In this document: piece by piece, positions 20,685-32,770 of the stretch
Numbering within the stretch: the stretch's first letter is position 1
Layout of the letters: each line of letters starts with the position of its first letter
Origin: Mauremys mutica
Taxonomy: Eukaryota > Chordata > Testudines > Geoemydidae
Assembly: GCF_020497125.1 (NCBI RefSeq)
Contig: NC_059075.1
Coordinates: forward strand, 39,158,003 to 39,222,002
Direction of reading: 5' to 3'
Length of the DNA stretch: 64,000 bases
Made by a program: the position numbers and the translations under genes
The notes under the pieces: model-generated
Database searches by the model: none
What the model was told of the DNA's origin: nothing
The model's input: the letters and a program-made list of their open reading frames with translations, nothing else

Positions 20685-23679
20685 AGAACCTATTCTAGTC
20701 CACTGATTAATTTCAAAGGATCTTTAGATACCAACTAGGCTTTGGGGCAGCTAGGAGGTTCCCCACAGCAGAAATCTCATTTGTGCTTTAAATTTCAGGC
20801 CATGGTTAGGAGGTACTTGGCCAATAGAAAACTCCAGGGGTCTGTTCTGGCTTCTCGATCAAGACAGAGATCTGAGCTTTGGAGTGGGGATGGCGGCTAG
20901 AATGCAAGTCCAGGAGTCATAAGGTTTCCACCCTTCCGGCAGAAATTTGGCCACACATATTTCCTGCTGAGTGAAATAGTAGTTCAGGGTGTGAGAACTG
21001 ACTTCCCATCTCGGTATAGTTGATGGCAGTAATGATAGTTATTAATATTCGCCTTTGGTGACATACAACAAATAAATAGTCATGTCTCTATGCTCAGCAC
21101 TACAAACACAGGGCAATAAATATGTAACAAGTATTAAGGTGAAAGTTGATGGAATGACTCCTCAGAAATAAATACAGCTGCACTCAGCAAGGTCTTGTCC
21201 TCAAGGGATGATACTTAAAAGAACAAGTTAAAATAGCTGGAAATAGAAAACTTCCCCCATCTTGAAGTTCATAATGAGCGTGGAGTACAACCTATCCTCC
21301 AGGCTCTCTTCTTGCTGTCTCCCATGCAACCAAATTATCGTCTTTCCACTGGTCACCTGTGCCCGGCGGGGAGAAGCTGAGCTGGGGTTAACCTCTTGCT
21401 CACTGGAGACCACGTATCACTACTTCCCTTTCTCACAGATATAACACACACACAAAATAGGAAACTGAGCCAGCATCACTCCCCTTCTCCCAGTTTGCTT
21501 CCCAACTCAGATAGCACAACTCTCTCTGGTTGTCTGCCCCTCCAGACTACATTCAGCTGGCCCTGAATGTAAATATCAGATTGACAAACTCTCCAGTGCC
21601 CCACAGAGATCTCAGCAAACCTGTCTGATCCCAATATCTGCTTTTTGGTATGTCCTGCACACGACAGCTGGCGCCTTCTGAACAGGGTCATCTAACCATG
21701 GCCTGAAGCTAGTGCCTCAACCTGAGCTAAGTGACTCTTCCCAACAACTTTATTACCATATTATTTGTTAAAAAGTCAGTCTCAAGGCAGGCCGTTCACA
21801 TGGCTAGTATGGAAATGAGGCATGCCATACTTCTGAGCTGCTTTTAATGACTTAATTGCTCTGCAGAAGAAAGAAGCTTCATGCAGCTACGGAGAAATCA
21901 TGCTGTTGCCAAGAAGAGCTGAAGCACTGGGTTTTCACTGGCTTACACATCAATGTTATCAAAGTGTCCACTCCTCTGTAGGGGTGTTCCACTTGAAAGG
22001 CTATACACAATCAGAAGCTTTTCTCCTGCCACTCTGGACTACTAATCTGCAGCCAGCACCTACTGGAACATCTCCTTTCAGTCGCAAAGATTTGCTTTTG
22101 GTTTTTTGCTCTCATAAAAACGATTTGGGCTTCTACCTTTGATCAGCACATTGCAACACAGGCACATTATAGCTACCTGAATGGCTCCTACCCTTCGCCT
22201 GACGTTGATTTTGCTGGTACCACCAGGAGAAATAATGCACAATTACATCCTTACACACTGTAAATAGTGCCACGTGGGTTAAGGCAGAAAAATTTGGTGT
22301 CATATCAGGCCTTTCATCCTCCAGGTAGTTCAAAGCGCTTTACAAGCAATAAATGAGTTGCTGGCAGTGCAGCGGCTGTGTAAGGCAAAAAGCAGCATCT
22401 GTTCTGTGCTTGGGAACAGCTCGCAACCAGCCTCAGGGACAGAGCCTGTTTCTGTGCAAGAAGGAATGTTAGTGAGGGCACTGGATTGATCCCCGATGCA
22501 TTTCTGAAAGTGCCGTGGGACCTTTAGCCCATCTCTGGTGAATGACTAGGTGGAAGGTTAAAAGGGCCTCAATTTTACATCTTCTCCAAAAGCAGCACCC
22601 ATGACAATGTCGCATTGCAGAGTCAGCACTGGAGACTGCAACTGAAGAGTCTGTCACCCAATAGCCCACTGGTGGAATTAACAACCTGTCAGAGTTGTGT
22701 ACTGTACATGCTAAGATACAGCCTGCACCTCTTTATTGTGCTTGGGGGGAGTGCTGGAAACTCAGACTGGTTCTGTTCGAACACCATAGTTCACACTAAG
22801 CATGCTCAGCGTGCTCCTGTTTGCATTCTATAGATGTGCCAGTGGGAGACAGAGCCTAGAGAGAAGTGGAGCTGGGAGCTTAGATACAGCTACCCTCCTA
22901 CAAGGCCAACTGAACAGGCCGTAATCATACTTTTGAGAGTATGTTTGCCAGAGGCAGAGAGAAGAGGTAGGCATTTTTGTGCCGACAGGAGCCAGATTTT
23001 TCAAATGTTCAGCACGCACAATTAGTGTCAGCTTTTCCAGAAAGCTCAGCATCCAACATGCTGAGCTCTTTGGAAAGCCGGGGTGCTTATTTTAGTGCCT
23101 GGTCCTGGTGCTGAGGACTTTTGAAAATCTGGCCCATGGTACCAGTCTATATAATTTGGTGTATATACAATAATGAACTAGCTGGTGTATATGAATGCAG
23201 CTATCTACTACCAGTCAGAATCACAACTGCATACCTGAGTGTCATACACACTATACTGCTAACAGATGGTTAAGATTCTCCCCTCCCTGAAATGGTAGGG
23301 ATCAGTCCTCTCAGAGCAAAAAGATCAGTTCTATGCCTCCTGTCACTGTGAATCTCTGAGTGACCATGACATACAGCATGGAACTGTTAGATTCCTCAGT
23401 AGTCATGGATTGTTACAATTTCTGGTACCATATACTTTTCATATATATCTTTTGGGTTTGCATGCCACTGGGCCCTGGGTTACCTGAAGGGTTCGTGTAT
23501 CTCAGCAATCAAAAGCTAAGATCTGAGTTTGTAATAAGACATACAAATAGATAAGATTTACCTGCATCTGAGTTTCTTGTTACAAAGCTTTCACAGGGCT
23601 CTACCATTATAGCCTTCAGGTAGCTGCAGTGTCCCCCTCTCTCCCTTTAGTCATCATGAGGCCAAACTACTCATATTTA
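20685..23679. other. Intronic sequence, mostly without recognised features
   Basis: A short segment near 22290-22350 (CAGGCCTTTCATCCTCCAGGTAG then TTCAAAGCGCTTTACAAG) looks like an old MIR-like or related SINE tail. Otherwise no coding region or element structure was recognised. Confidence 0.4.
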
Positions 23680-23785
23680 GGGCCAAATGCTATTAAGTTA
23701 CACCAGAGTGAAGCCACTGTAGTCAATGGGGTTATTATTTCAGATTTACACTAGTGCAAGAGAGAGCAGAATCTGGCCCTCAGCT
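23680..23785. mobile_element. Ancient palindromic miniature repeat (GGCCAAATGCT type)
   Basis: Begins TTAGGGCCAAATGCTATTAA and ends AGAGCAGAATCTGGCCCTCA. The ends are inverted (GGGCCA...TGGCCC), with GTAGTCAATGGGGTTATT in the middle. Same family as 19810-19925. Confidence 0.65.
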
Positions 23786-24204
23786 TTCTTCACAGATGGG
23801 CTCAAACCAACCTCTGTCGTTTAACCCCATTTAACCTTGAGGTATTTGATATCCAGATCTGAATTTTGCCACCTGATACCACTTCTATTTCTTTTAACAC
23901 TTCCTTATGCGTCAGTGCCCCCAATCCTTCTTCTGGCTTTTTTCTGAGTGAGGTGCACAGAACTGAACTTGGATGAACTCCAAGCACTTTGTACTGAGTT
24001 GAGCCATTCTGATGGGACTTTGCTAAGGAGCCAACTCTACATGTAAGTGTATGCGTGTGCAATTGACAAGTTGTGTGTGTGTGCATTTGTACACACATGC
24101 TTAAGCTCAGTGAATGTGAGGATGGAAGGGACTGGGCACTGTCACTTCTGGATGAAGAGGACACCACCACCAATGGGGTGAATGATAACTTTAAGCAGTA
24201 TTAA
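23786..24204. other. Intronic sequence without a recognised feature
   Basis: Short TG-rich stretch near 24065-24085. Nothing else was recognised. Confidence 0.4.
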
Positions 24205-25242
24205 ACCCTGTATCTATTGGGTTTCCAGGAAATGGGACGGGCGAGCCCGCCCCATGCTAACGGAACCCCCCCAGCCTAAGGGGAGGTGCCACAGAGCCTC
24301 AGAAACCCACTAATTGCGGGGGACAACTAATAAAAGAACAGGGACAGGAGTGCGGTCAAAGGGTCATAAGAAGGGAGCCTGACGGTGACACCGAGCAGAG
24401 AACCCCGGACAGCGCCCACTGCTCCTCGAAGGCGTCAAGGGAGCCAGCGGACGCCGCCCAGAGGAACTCCGCCCGGAGACGTGAGCGGACTAAGGATCGG
24501 AAACAAGCCCCACAGTCGCAGGAGTCTCCATTGGCCAACCGCCTCTCCCTGGTCGCGTAGATGGCCATTTTTGCCAGAGCGAGGAGGAGGTTGACCAGGA
24601 GGTCCCGCAACTTCGTGGGGCCACGGATAGGGAGTGCATGGAGAAGGAGGTGTGGGGAAAAGTGCAGCCAGAAACGCAATAGGAGATTAGTGAGGAGCCG
24701 GTAGAGGGGCTGCAGCCTGGCGCACTCTATGTAAATGTGCGCCAGGGTCTCCCTCACGCCGCAGAAGGGGCAGGTTTCTGGGACAGGGGTAAACCGCGCC
24801 AAGTACACGCCCGTACTCACGGCCCCGTGGAGGAGCCGCCAACTGATATCCCCGACGGGCCTCGGGACCAGGGTGGAGTACAGGCTGGCCCACCGGGGCT
24901 CCTCACCCTCCAGAGGTGGCAGGAGGTCCCGCCACTTGGTGTCGGGGCGGGACACGAGGGTGAGGAAGTGAAGGGTGTGGAGCACGAGTGCGTAGAGCTG
25001 CTTCCTTGGCGCGGTTTGGAAACGGACCGGCTGCAGATCGTGCAGCCGGCTGGCGGAGAAGGGGCGGGGGGGCGGTCGGGTCCACGGGGCAGGGGCCCGA
25101 TGAAAAGGTCTGGAGGGCTCGGGGTGGGGGGTGGGCGGGGCGTGCCCTCACGCAGGACCCGGTCGAGGTAGGCCCGAGCAGCGGGCGGCAAAGCGGCCTT
25201 CACCTCCTGTAGTACGAGCCGGGGAGTACAAGGTCTGAACCC
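24205..25242 (-). mobile_element. Tx1/L1-like LINE, 5'-truncated 3' end
   Basis: Minus-strand coding sequence followed by a 3' untranslated stretch (24355 down to about 24205). The upstream limit in the window is the solo LTR, whose target AACCC (25238-25242) still reads in frame with the LINE (GFRPCTPRLVLQEV). Stop codons appear in this frame just past the LTR, so the LINE may be truncated there or decayed. GC-rich composition contrasts with the surrounding intron. Confidence 0.75.
24356..25242 (-). pseudogene. C-terminal part of a Tx1/L1-like LINE ORF2 (after the reverse transcriptase), frameshifted
   Basis: In life ORF2 would supply endonuclease and reverse transcriptase for retrotransposition; only its tail is here. 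One frame from the left edge of the LTR reads LVLQEVKAALPPAARAYLDR and a Pro-rich linker. A shift near 25030-25045 moves to the frame that stays open down to 24356 (209 codons from an internal Met at 24985). That frame contains DTKWRDLLPP, DISWRLLHGAVSTGVYLARF and a zinc-knuckle CPFCGVRETLAHIYIECARL (Cys-Cys-His-Cys), typical of L1-group ORF2 tails. No start codon belongs to this gene here. The long open tail suggests a fairly recent insertion. Confidence 0.75.
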
Positions 25243-25931
25243 TGTAGCAGGGTGCTTACCCTGCTCCTGCCCTGAAGGGCTGAAAACAGCCCAGAAGAGG
25301 GCTGTGGCTGGGGCAAGAAGCCTGGGCTGATTGGAGACAGTAGGCTCAGCTGTGGCCATGCTCCAATCAGGCTCAGCGGGCCCCTATAAGAGGCTATGAG
25401 CCAGAAGCCCAAATAGTCTCTCTCTGTTTGTGGAGGGAGATGGGCCTGGCTGCAGGGAGATAGAGAACCTGAGTGAAGCAGGGCTGGGGCAAGGCTGAGG
25501 AGCCAGGGAGCTCCAGCCTGGAAAGCCCCAGGCTGTGGCCTAGCACTGGGCCAACAGGTACTGGGAGTTGCAGGGGGCAGCCCAGGGGTAGGCCAAGGCA
25601 GCAGGTCCAAACCCAACCTTGCCAGTGATGAGTAGGCTGATACTGCAGTCTGCCCCAGGACATGGGGACTAGACAATGACTTTCAGTAGCTGTATACTGA
25701 GGTGAGGTGGGAATAGTGGGTGAGGGTTCCCTGGGGAGGGGAGACCCTAAGACTGAGGGGTTACTGCCAGGGGCAGCACCCCAGGTAAAAGGGCACCGGG
25801 TCCAGGGAGGGACACAGGGCCCAGAGGACAGGTGGATCACCGGCCTGCAGAGGGTGCTCCAGAGCTGAATCGAGCTAATTCCCGGAAGTCACCAGCAGGA
25901 GGCGCCGCAGGGGTGAGTCCGCCCGTCTACA
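25243..25931 (+). mobile_element. Solo LTR, 689 bp, 5-bp target duplication
   Basis: Begins TGTAGCAGGG and ends CCGTCTACA, so it has TG...CA ends and the short inverted repeat TGTAG/CTACA. AACCC is duplicated at 25238-25242 and 25932-25936. CCCCTATAAGAGGC at 25381-25394 is a TATA box in the expected place for plus-strand transcription. No internal retroviral or Gypsy gene adjoins it, so it is a recombination-derived solo LTR. A 5-bp duplication fits Gypsy or some endogenous retrovirus groups; the group is not decided. Confidence 0.85.
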
Positions 25932-25936
25932 AACCC

Positions 25937-26107
25937 TTATGTTCAAAGCCTAGGGCAGAACAGCCTTGGCAGGTTCTGCCATTGGGTAGGTAAAGGGTCA
26001 TACTCCGCTCAAGGCTTTTTGGCTGGGTTCCCCCTGATCAGCACTAAAAAACCTGGAAAGCTCAAATATCTGCAAACCAAGATTTCCTCCTATTCCCTCT
26101 CCCTCTG

Positions 26108-26110
<3 letters not shown>
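25937..26110. other. Intronic sequence without a recognised feature
   Basis: Flank of the LTR; it may include decayed LINE sequence. Confidence 0.3.

Positions 26111-26160
<50 letters not shown>
26111..26160. repeat. (TG)25 microsatellite
   Basis: Twenty-five uninterrupted TG units. A long pure dinucleotide is expected to be length-polymorphic. Confidence 0.97.
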
Positions 26161-26163
<3 letters not shown>

Positions 26164-26859
26164 TCAGCTGACCTACAAAAGACAAGCGAGTCCCATCTCC
26201 AAGAAGCTAGGGACTATTCTTGCCGCTGTTAGCATAATGTCTCCCTTGGGGAAGCAATGAAGCGCTAACACTTCACTATAACTTCTCTACCGCTTATACT
26301 CACAGAATTTTTTCTCTAGATAAATTTAAGATGGAAACTGTTAGATGGGCAGAAAACATGCCATTAAGATGCTCTGTGTTTGGATCCTCTTTGCATGCAT
26401 GGTTTTTCCCTTGCCGCCCCCATGCCCTCCTCCGCTTTTTTTGGCACAGTGAGAAACAAACAACTCAAAGCTAACATCCTTTTGTGACCACCTTAAGACT
26501 GGGTGGATTAGTCATAGCTGAATGTTTCCTCTCTCAACAGCTGGGGACTCGCTTAAGAGCGCATGAGCGGAATAGAACTAGCAGAGAGACAGTCTCTCTG
26601 TTTGTCACTTGTGTTTAATTATTCTTCAACACCCAGCAATATACAGAGGAATCTCAGTATATACCACGACTGGCTACCATATAAATCTTAAGGACTTCAA
26701 AACCTGCTTTCAGATCCTCCCCACGATGGCCAAGAACAAAGGACCAGCAAAGACTAGTTAGCTTTGCTAACTCCATTCTCTTACATAAAAGGGGTATTTT
26801 TGAAAACCAAAGAACATGCCATTTTCCAGACTTGCAGCAAAGTGAATGTAATGTAATCT
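26161..26859. other. Intronic sequence without a recognised feature
   Basis: Nothing recognised. Confidence 0.4.
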
Positions 26860-27075
26860 AGTAGTTGGAATATGCTGCTGGGAGTTAAGACTCCTGGGTT
26901 CTAATCCTCACCCTGCCAGTGACTCACCTTGCAGTAGACACTTCAGCACTCACACTTATTTTCTGCATCTGTAAAATGGGTGTAATAATATCCATCTATC
27001 TACTTCCCTGTCTCCCTCCTCCTGGAGGCGCTGTGAGATGATTTTTTAAAAATGTATGCAAAGTGCTTGGAGTTC
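26860..27075 (+). mobile_element. MIR-like SINE
   Basis: CTCCTGGGTTCTAATCCTCA, CCTGCCAGTGACTCACCTTG, CATCTGTAAAATGGGTGTAA and ATGTATGCAAAGTGCTTGG occur in MIR order. The B-box-like GGGTTCTAATCC and CORE section are visible. Old, diverged, inactive. Confidence 0.8.
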
Positions 27076-27369
27076 ATCCAGTCACAGGTTCTTGGGAAGT
27101 GCACAGTACTAACTGGATTCATTTCAAATTGTGTTTGCCATGATATTCTCAGAAGCTACACACCTCATTTCCACATGGATTCTAGGTGAACACTCATGCT
27201 GCGTTTAAATGTAGCACAACACACACAAGCTAACACAGGACGCAGACTCTGAGGTAGCCAAGCAGCGACCAATTCAGTTAATTTTTCATTGATGAGGCTT
27301 CTTAAGACAAGGAAGTAAAGGTCCCTTAAAACCAGCAATTGTGGAAAACAGAACAGTGTTATCTAGAGG

Positions 27370-27590
27370 AACAAACACAGAATTTGTAGTGAGAAGTGTC
27401 TGAATTCTAATCCTTGCCCTGCCACTGCTGTGCTGTTTGACCTCAGGCAAATCATGTAACCTCTCTGCCTCAATTTCTCCATATGCATAGAACAGGGACA
27501 CTACTGCTTTACCTATAGCACCTTCTAGGGCTGTTGTGAGAGTTAATTAATTAATATCTGCACCGTGCTTTGAAGATGCTGAGCAGTATT
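27370..27590 (+). mobile_element. MIR-like SINE
   Basis: Shows GAATTCTAATCCTTGCCCTG, CACTGCTGTGCTGTTTGACC, AACCTCTCTGCCTCAATTTC and GCACCGTGCTTTGAAGATGCT in the usual order. Second copy in the same orientation within 300 bp of the first. Confidence 0.78.
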
Positions 27591-29825
27591 AAAAGATGTC
27601 TATTTTAGTAGTACAGGGAGTTTATTCCAGCTGTATAGAGCCTCAGGCAAAAACAGACTGTGTGATCACTTCTGTAGAAAGCAGCAGAAGTGGCACCAGC
27701 ACTAGATTAAAGTGTCATCCTTTAATAAACACCAAATTGCAGATAGTTGCTCTGTGCATGTATAAGGACAGACTCCGCACTATTAACCACAAGCAGACTC
27801 CCTCTAGTAATCCATGGTGTAGAAAACTCATCACAAGCTAGGAGAACTAAAAGAGAAATGCTTTATCTCACCCTCACAGCCATGTACACTACAGAAAGAG
27901 GAAAGGAAATAAAAGTCAGTGACTTAGGGAAGAAAAGGGGACTAGCCAGCTTCCTGGGGATGAAGACCTCCTCTGCAAGCCCACCGAGTTGCAGCAGTTG
28001 CGGGTATAGTTTATGCTCCTATCAAGGCAGGATCAGCAGAGATAATTGGAAAGCAACAGGCAATATATAATCATGGGCTATGTGATGAGATCAACTAGTG
28101 AATTTCCAATGCATATGGAATTCTTCCTCTAGAGTTCACTCGACAGCATTATTCAGCAAGAAAGCAAGCTGTGTAGCCCTGCCCTATCATAACCAGAGAT
28201 GGGGGTGGGGGAGAGTAAGCCCAAAAGGATCAGGGTTTGGGGTAAGCATCTGAAAGCTGAGATGCTATTCCAAATCTAATATGAATTACCTGAACCTTCT
28301 GAGTCCTATGGGCAGGATACAGCCCAAGAAGACAGGCTGAGAACACCAGGAGAACAGGTGATTGCCTGGTAGTTGTAGACTAGACGGAGAACATTAGAAG
28401 ATCAATCACTGATATTTCTTGGGGTTGGCCTTGTTTTTTCAAAATTTCATCTCCAAATTTCAGTCAAAAGATGCCACAGCACCATTTCTCTGTATCCTCA
28501 CAACCCTCTGCAGGCTCATATTTACCTCCAAGCCACATAAATCTGGGTGTTACTTAGCATATAATTTTCTTTACTGGAAGCTATTTACAACAGAAGTGCT
28601 GAATCAGGAAATAGAGGTGATAGGAAGTGTTACCAGCATTAAAGAAATAAATCCCCCATCATTTTAAAGCTTGCTCTGCTGATGTTCTGCTTGCGTGCTT
28701 CTTTCAGTAGTAATTTTCCACACATTTGGGCCTGGGCATTGTATGTTGATAGCTACACTAATAATCGTACCTTTTTTCTTTTCAACTCTATGCAGAGCAG
28801 GATAATTTATAAGATGAGTTTTTTTTTCTTTTCTTTTTTCATCAAAATATGGCTGATTTTTCTCGGTTTGCTTTTACACTTTCTCTGTTTGATGGGAAAA
28901 CTTCGCTTCCCAGCTTCATTTCTCTGTCATCCCTGACGCCTGAGGGACTATATCTCACAAACTCCCTCAAAGAATTCAAAAACAGAAAGATGCAACTAGG
29001 ATTTCAAAACTTCAGATTACAATTAAAAGGAGGCAGCTACAGCTGCTTGCATACAAATAAACTTCTGTGCAAAACAGCATTTCCCTCTGGAATTACAGCC
29101 CCTGTACTGACCTGCATTCAGTCAGGCTTTGATTGGTTTGCCTTTAAGGTCATGGATTCAAACTCATTGTAGCTGAATAAGCTAAAATTTGTTACCCTAG
29201 GATGGAGGTTTATTGGCCTGTGTGAAATGAGGTAGGTGAGGCTGTCTCATTATGATTCCCAGTGGATAAGAGCTCACTTCACCAAAACCATTACCACAGC
29301 TGGCAGTCTTAGTAGACACACCATGGAATGAAGAGGACCTGGAAGCTGAACTTCCTTCTTATCACACAGAAGTTGTTCATCCACGACAAAGTAGAGGCGC
29401 ATTGTGGGGTAAGGGAAAGTTGCCCTCCCTCTGCTCCTGCTGTATCTACTCTGTAGATAGCGAGGACTTCAGCCCTCACAGCTGTATGAAAGTCAGGAGT
29501 TTGCACAAGGAGACTGGCTTTGGGACAGCAATAATGTGTCTTCATTGTCACTCCTGGAAATGGTAGAAGATCACACTAGTGACCATGTCTATCATATCTA
29601 TCTAGATAATCAGTGGATTTAAACTATGCTTTTCACTATGATCACAACAGAGATGTGGCACTTATTTGCATAGAACCTTTCTCACAAAACTCTGTTTTCT
29701 TACATGCATGTCAACAAATACCTTACAGAAAAGCAGGTTGAGTTACTAGCTGAATGTCGAGTAATTGCTTCGGCTATAACTATGTTTGACACAAACAACA
29801 AACCAAACCACTGCAGTGCTCACAG
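27591..29825. other. Intronic sequence without a recognised feature
   Basis: T-rich run near 28820-28835 only. No exon, element end or array was recognised. Confidence 0.45.
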
Positions 29826-29930
29826 AAGATGGAGATGGAAAAGACCTCCTAGATTATCCAGTCCCTCTTGCTACAAATACGGGATAGCTCTCTGCGGTAC
29901 ATTCACCAGAGCTTTGTGTCATGTGTTATC
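29826..29930 (-). mobile_element. CR1/L3-like LINE 3' end fragment
   Basis: GATGGAGATGGAAAAGACCT, CTAGATTATCCAGTCC, GCGGTACATTCACCAGAGCT and TTTGTGTC match, in order, the antisense of a CR1-group 3' end. Short and diverged. Confidence 0.55.
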
Positions 29931-29998
29931 AGCCAATAACATTTTGGATCTTTGAAGGCCTCCTGCCTGCCTGTGTAGTTTCTGTGTTTCATTGCTGG

Positions 29999-30040
29999 GT
30001 TGTTGTTGTTGTTGTTTTTGTTTTTTTTGGGGGGGGGGGA
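29999..30040. repeat. Simple repeat (GTT)n with T and G runs
   Basis: GTTGTTGTTGTTGTTTTTG followed by runs of T and of G. Confidence 0.9.
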
Positions 30041-30149
30041 GTGTTCTTCCAAAGCAAGGAAGAGATGGTTAAGATATCACCCTGGTTTGGATGCTCAGCA
30101 ATCAGTCAAATCCTTTATTTTGGAACAGTTATAGCATTGTCAATTCCTA

Positions 30150-30240
30150 TATTATATGTTTTTGGGACAAGGATGTCTGTGTAGCACTCAGCACAATAAG
30201 GTCCTGATCCTGACTGAGGCACTCGGGCACAACTGCAATA
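30150..30240 (+). mobile_element. L2/CR1-like LINE 3' tail fragment
   Basis: GTGTAGCACTCAGCACAATAAGG, split here as AGCACTCAGCACAATAAGG then TCCTGATCCTGACTGAGGCA and a short A-rich end, matches the tail type CCTAGCACAATGGGGTCCTG...GACTGGGGC. Confidence 0.6.
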
Positions 30241-31599
30241 TGAATTTTATATATAAAAAACAGCCAACAACAACAACTAGAAATTCCAGCCAAAATCACT
30301 TGCTGCCCTTTGGCTGAGGGACATGCCTGAAGCTAGGAAAACAGAGGAACATCATGGGACTATATCTAATCCTATTTGGGTATTTCTAGCAGGGAGTCTG
30401 ATTTGTTTCCAAATTGCATTATCCATGTGTATATAAAGTGAACTGGGATATATTGCCCCCTGAGACCAACGTCTTTTTAGTCCGAAGTCCCCTGGAGAGT
30501 GAGAGACTGTAAACTGCATTAAATAAAAGGCAACAAATGAAAATGAAATAAAAAAATATCCAACAGAACTAATATATTAAAATTATATTACGGAAAAGAA
30601 TCAACTGCCAGATATATTATTGAAACAAATATTTACACGTCATGTGAAAACCTCAGTTTAACATCAAAGATCTTAAGCTAGGCTCAGACCACCTTTAAAT
30701 ATTATATGCTACCAATGCCACATTTAGCTGTCATATACTTTCTCTGTATTTCTTTTCTCATCATTGCTAATTACCAATGTAAAGAGCTACCTTTTTCCTT
30801 TCCAATCCACCTGCTGATCCTGTCTTATTTATTCAGTGATGGCTTAATCTAGTGCTTGAGATATGAGGAATGTTTCTCTGGTGATGAAATTGTGATGTAA
30901 AAACAATCTATCAAGTAATCTCTGAATAATCCAGCATTAATGGGAATCAAGACTTGCACTGTGGGATAATTCAAATAGAGATTGCAATTCCCTCACTAAT
31001 TTAAAATATATTATAGGTAGGGCTGGTAGCACTGCCTCTTATTAAAGTTGCCAAACATTTCCCATTATAAGACCCTGTGTTCAGTTGCTCAGAACTTTGC
31101 CAACTTTTAACTATAGGCTGATATTTACATACTGTGTGTCTGCCTATTATTGATCTTTTTGCAACATTTCAGCCCAGACACTTCAGCCATTTCCAAGAAC
31201 AAGGTGAGGAAAAATACATTTGGAGCAGGGACTTGAAATTTTAGCCTCTGTGTCTGAGATGTGACTTTTGCCATCCCCATGATAATCTGCCCAAATTTGT
31301 CCAAGTTATAAGCCTTTGACAATAGTAAGGACTTGCTAGAGCTTCACAGCTAAATTCCCTAACGATTCCATCTGCAATGAGCATGCTCCAGACTGGGGCT
31401 CAGCAGGACTTCCCCTGCAATTGCAAATGAAGGCTGGTATTGGCCAGCCAACAGTACTGAGATCAGGAAGCCTGTCTCTCCTGATCTCTCAGTGTCTCCT
31501 GTTGGGCCCTGGCAGTGCAGAAGTGGATGCTGCCTGATTCAAATGCAGAGGGGACAAGAATCGGACCCAAGAGGGAGCATGGGAGGAGTAGATCAGGGC
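30241..31599. other. Intronic sequence without a recognised feature
   Basis: AT-rich unique sequence. No coding or repeat structure recognised. Confidence 0.45.
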
Positions 31600-32245
31600 A
31601 AGGAGCAAGGTGGAAAGTCTGGCAATAGAAACTGGTGGAAGGAAGAGGGAAACTGAGACTGGGATTTGGGGTGGAAAGAGACTGGGAGCTGGAATAAAGG
31701 GCAGAGGAGACTGGGATTCTGGTAGAAGGAGTCTGGGAATGGCTGGGCAAGAAGATTGGGACTGGGAACCAGTAGTGTGGAAGAAAGGAGATGGAAGGAG
31801 AGACTGATCTGATGAGGAACCAGGGTGTGGGGGGAGAATTGGGACCAACTAGGCAAAAAAACTGGGTCAAGGTGCTGGTGGGGAACATGATGCTGAGTTT
31901 GGATGATGAGCCTAGGGTGGGAGACAGGAAACCAGTGGGGGACAGGAACATGGTGGCGGGGGGGGAGAAAAACAGATTGGATGAGGAGCAGGAATAAGGA
32001 ATTGGGGCTGGCAAGGCAAGGAGACTTGAGACAAGGAGCTTTGGTTTGAGGGAAATGGGAATAGCTGGGCAAGGAGAAAAGTACCTTGGATGAGGAGAAA
32101 GACTGGGACTAGGATGACAAGCCTAAGGAGCGGACACGGGGATTGGGTAGGCATGGAAAATGGGACTAGGATGAGAAGCCAAGCGTGCGGGAGAGACGTG
32201 ACCAGGAGAGAGACAGGTTGGAAGGAACAGAACAGAAGAGAACCT
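31600..32245. repeat. Purine-rich degenerate minisatellite (GGGACTGGGA-type)
   Basis: Words such as GAGACTGGGATT, TTGGGACTGGGAACC, GGGACTAGGATGA.AAGCC recur at irregular spacing, with the clearest pair of units at about 32105 and 32161 (ACTAGGATGACAAGCC and ACTAGGATGAGAAGCC). The strand is strongly purine-biased. Several minus-strand frames of 119-183 codons rich in Ser, Pro and Leu are composition effects, not genes. Confidence 0.75.
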
Positions 32246-32444
32246 ACTCCCCTGAAGAGCCTAGAATGGAATCCAAGATTCCAGAGTCTCATCATTACTC
32301 TGCTGTCAACAAATGTCTGTGAAACCCATTGGCAAAGGATAACAACCTAGCACTGCTATCATTTATTTTATTAGCTCAAGTGGCAGAAGTCTCTGTGGTG
32401 GATCAAAAGATTCCAACCCTGCAGATGGCCCATGTGGCTTCAAT

Positions 32445-32650
32445 ATAGGTGCATCTACACTGCAAAAAACCCCACACCCCTGCAATAGCGAGTCTCACAG
32501 CCTGGGTAAACTGACTTGGGCTTGCACTACAGGACTAAAAATAGTAGTGTTGATGTTCCCGCTAGGGCTGGAGCATGAACTCTGAGACCCACTACGCTTG
32601 GCATGTTTCAGATCCTGGGCTCCAGCCTGAGCAGGAGGTATCTGAGTGCT
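32445..32650. mobile_element. Truncated miniature element sharing a core with 14368 and 53967
   Basis: GGTGCATCTACACTGCAAAA, GGGTAAACTGACTTGGGCTTG and TAAAAATAGTAGTGT (32536-32550) then GGGCTGGAGCATGAACTCTGAGACCC. The core motif is shared with the two palindromic miniatures. The right end is missing. Confidence 0.6.
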
Positions 32651-32770
32651 TCACAAACATTAAGTAACTTCTTTTCACAATACCCTTGTGAGATAAGGGG
32701 GTTTTAATGTACTCATTTTGCAGACTGGGAACTGAAGCAAAGAAATTAAAGTCAAAAGTATCCACTAATT
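32651..32770 (-). mobile_element. MIR-like fragment
   Basis: CACAAACATTAAGTAACTTC, TGTGAGATAAGGGGGTTTTAA and TTTTGCAGACTGGGAACTGAAGC follow the antisense MIR or related SINE order. Diverged. Confidence 0.55.

Noticed and set aside
20274..20706. Frames of 98-119 codons
   Set aside because: They cover a 260-bp hAT miniature with perfect ends; no protein family recognised.
25200..25840. Minus-strand frames of 148 and 158 codons
   Set aside because: They lie across the solo LTR; LTRs do not code here and the frames show no domain.
25243..25931. A full endogenous retrovirus
   Set aside because: Only one LTR with its 5-bp duplication is present; no internal gene or second LTR adjoins it.
31463..32295. 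Minus-strand frames of 119-183 codons rich in Ser, Pro, Leu
   Set aside because: They read a purine-rich minisatellite backwards; three frames are open at once, which indicates composition, not coding.
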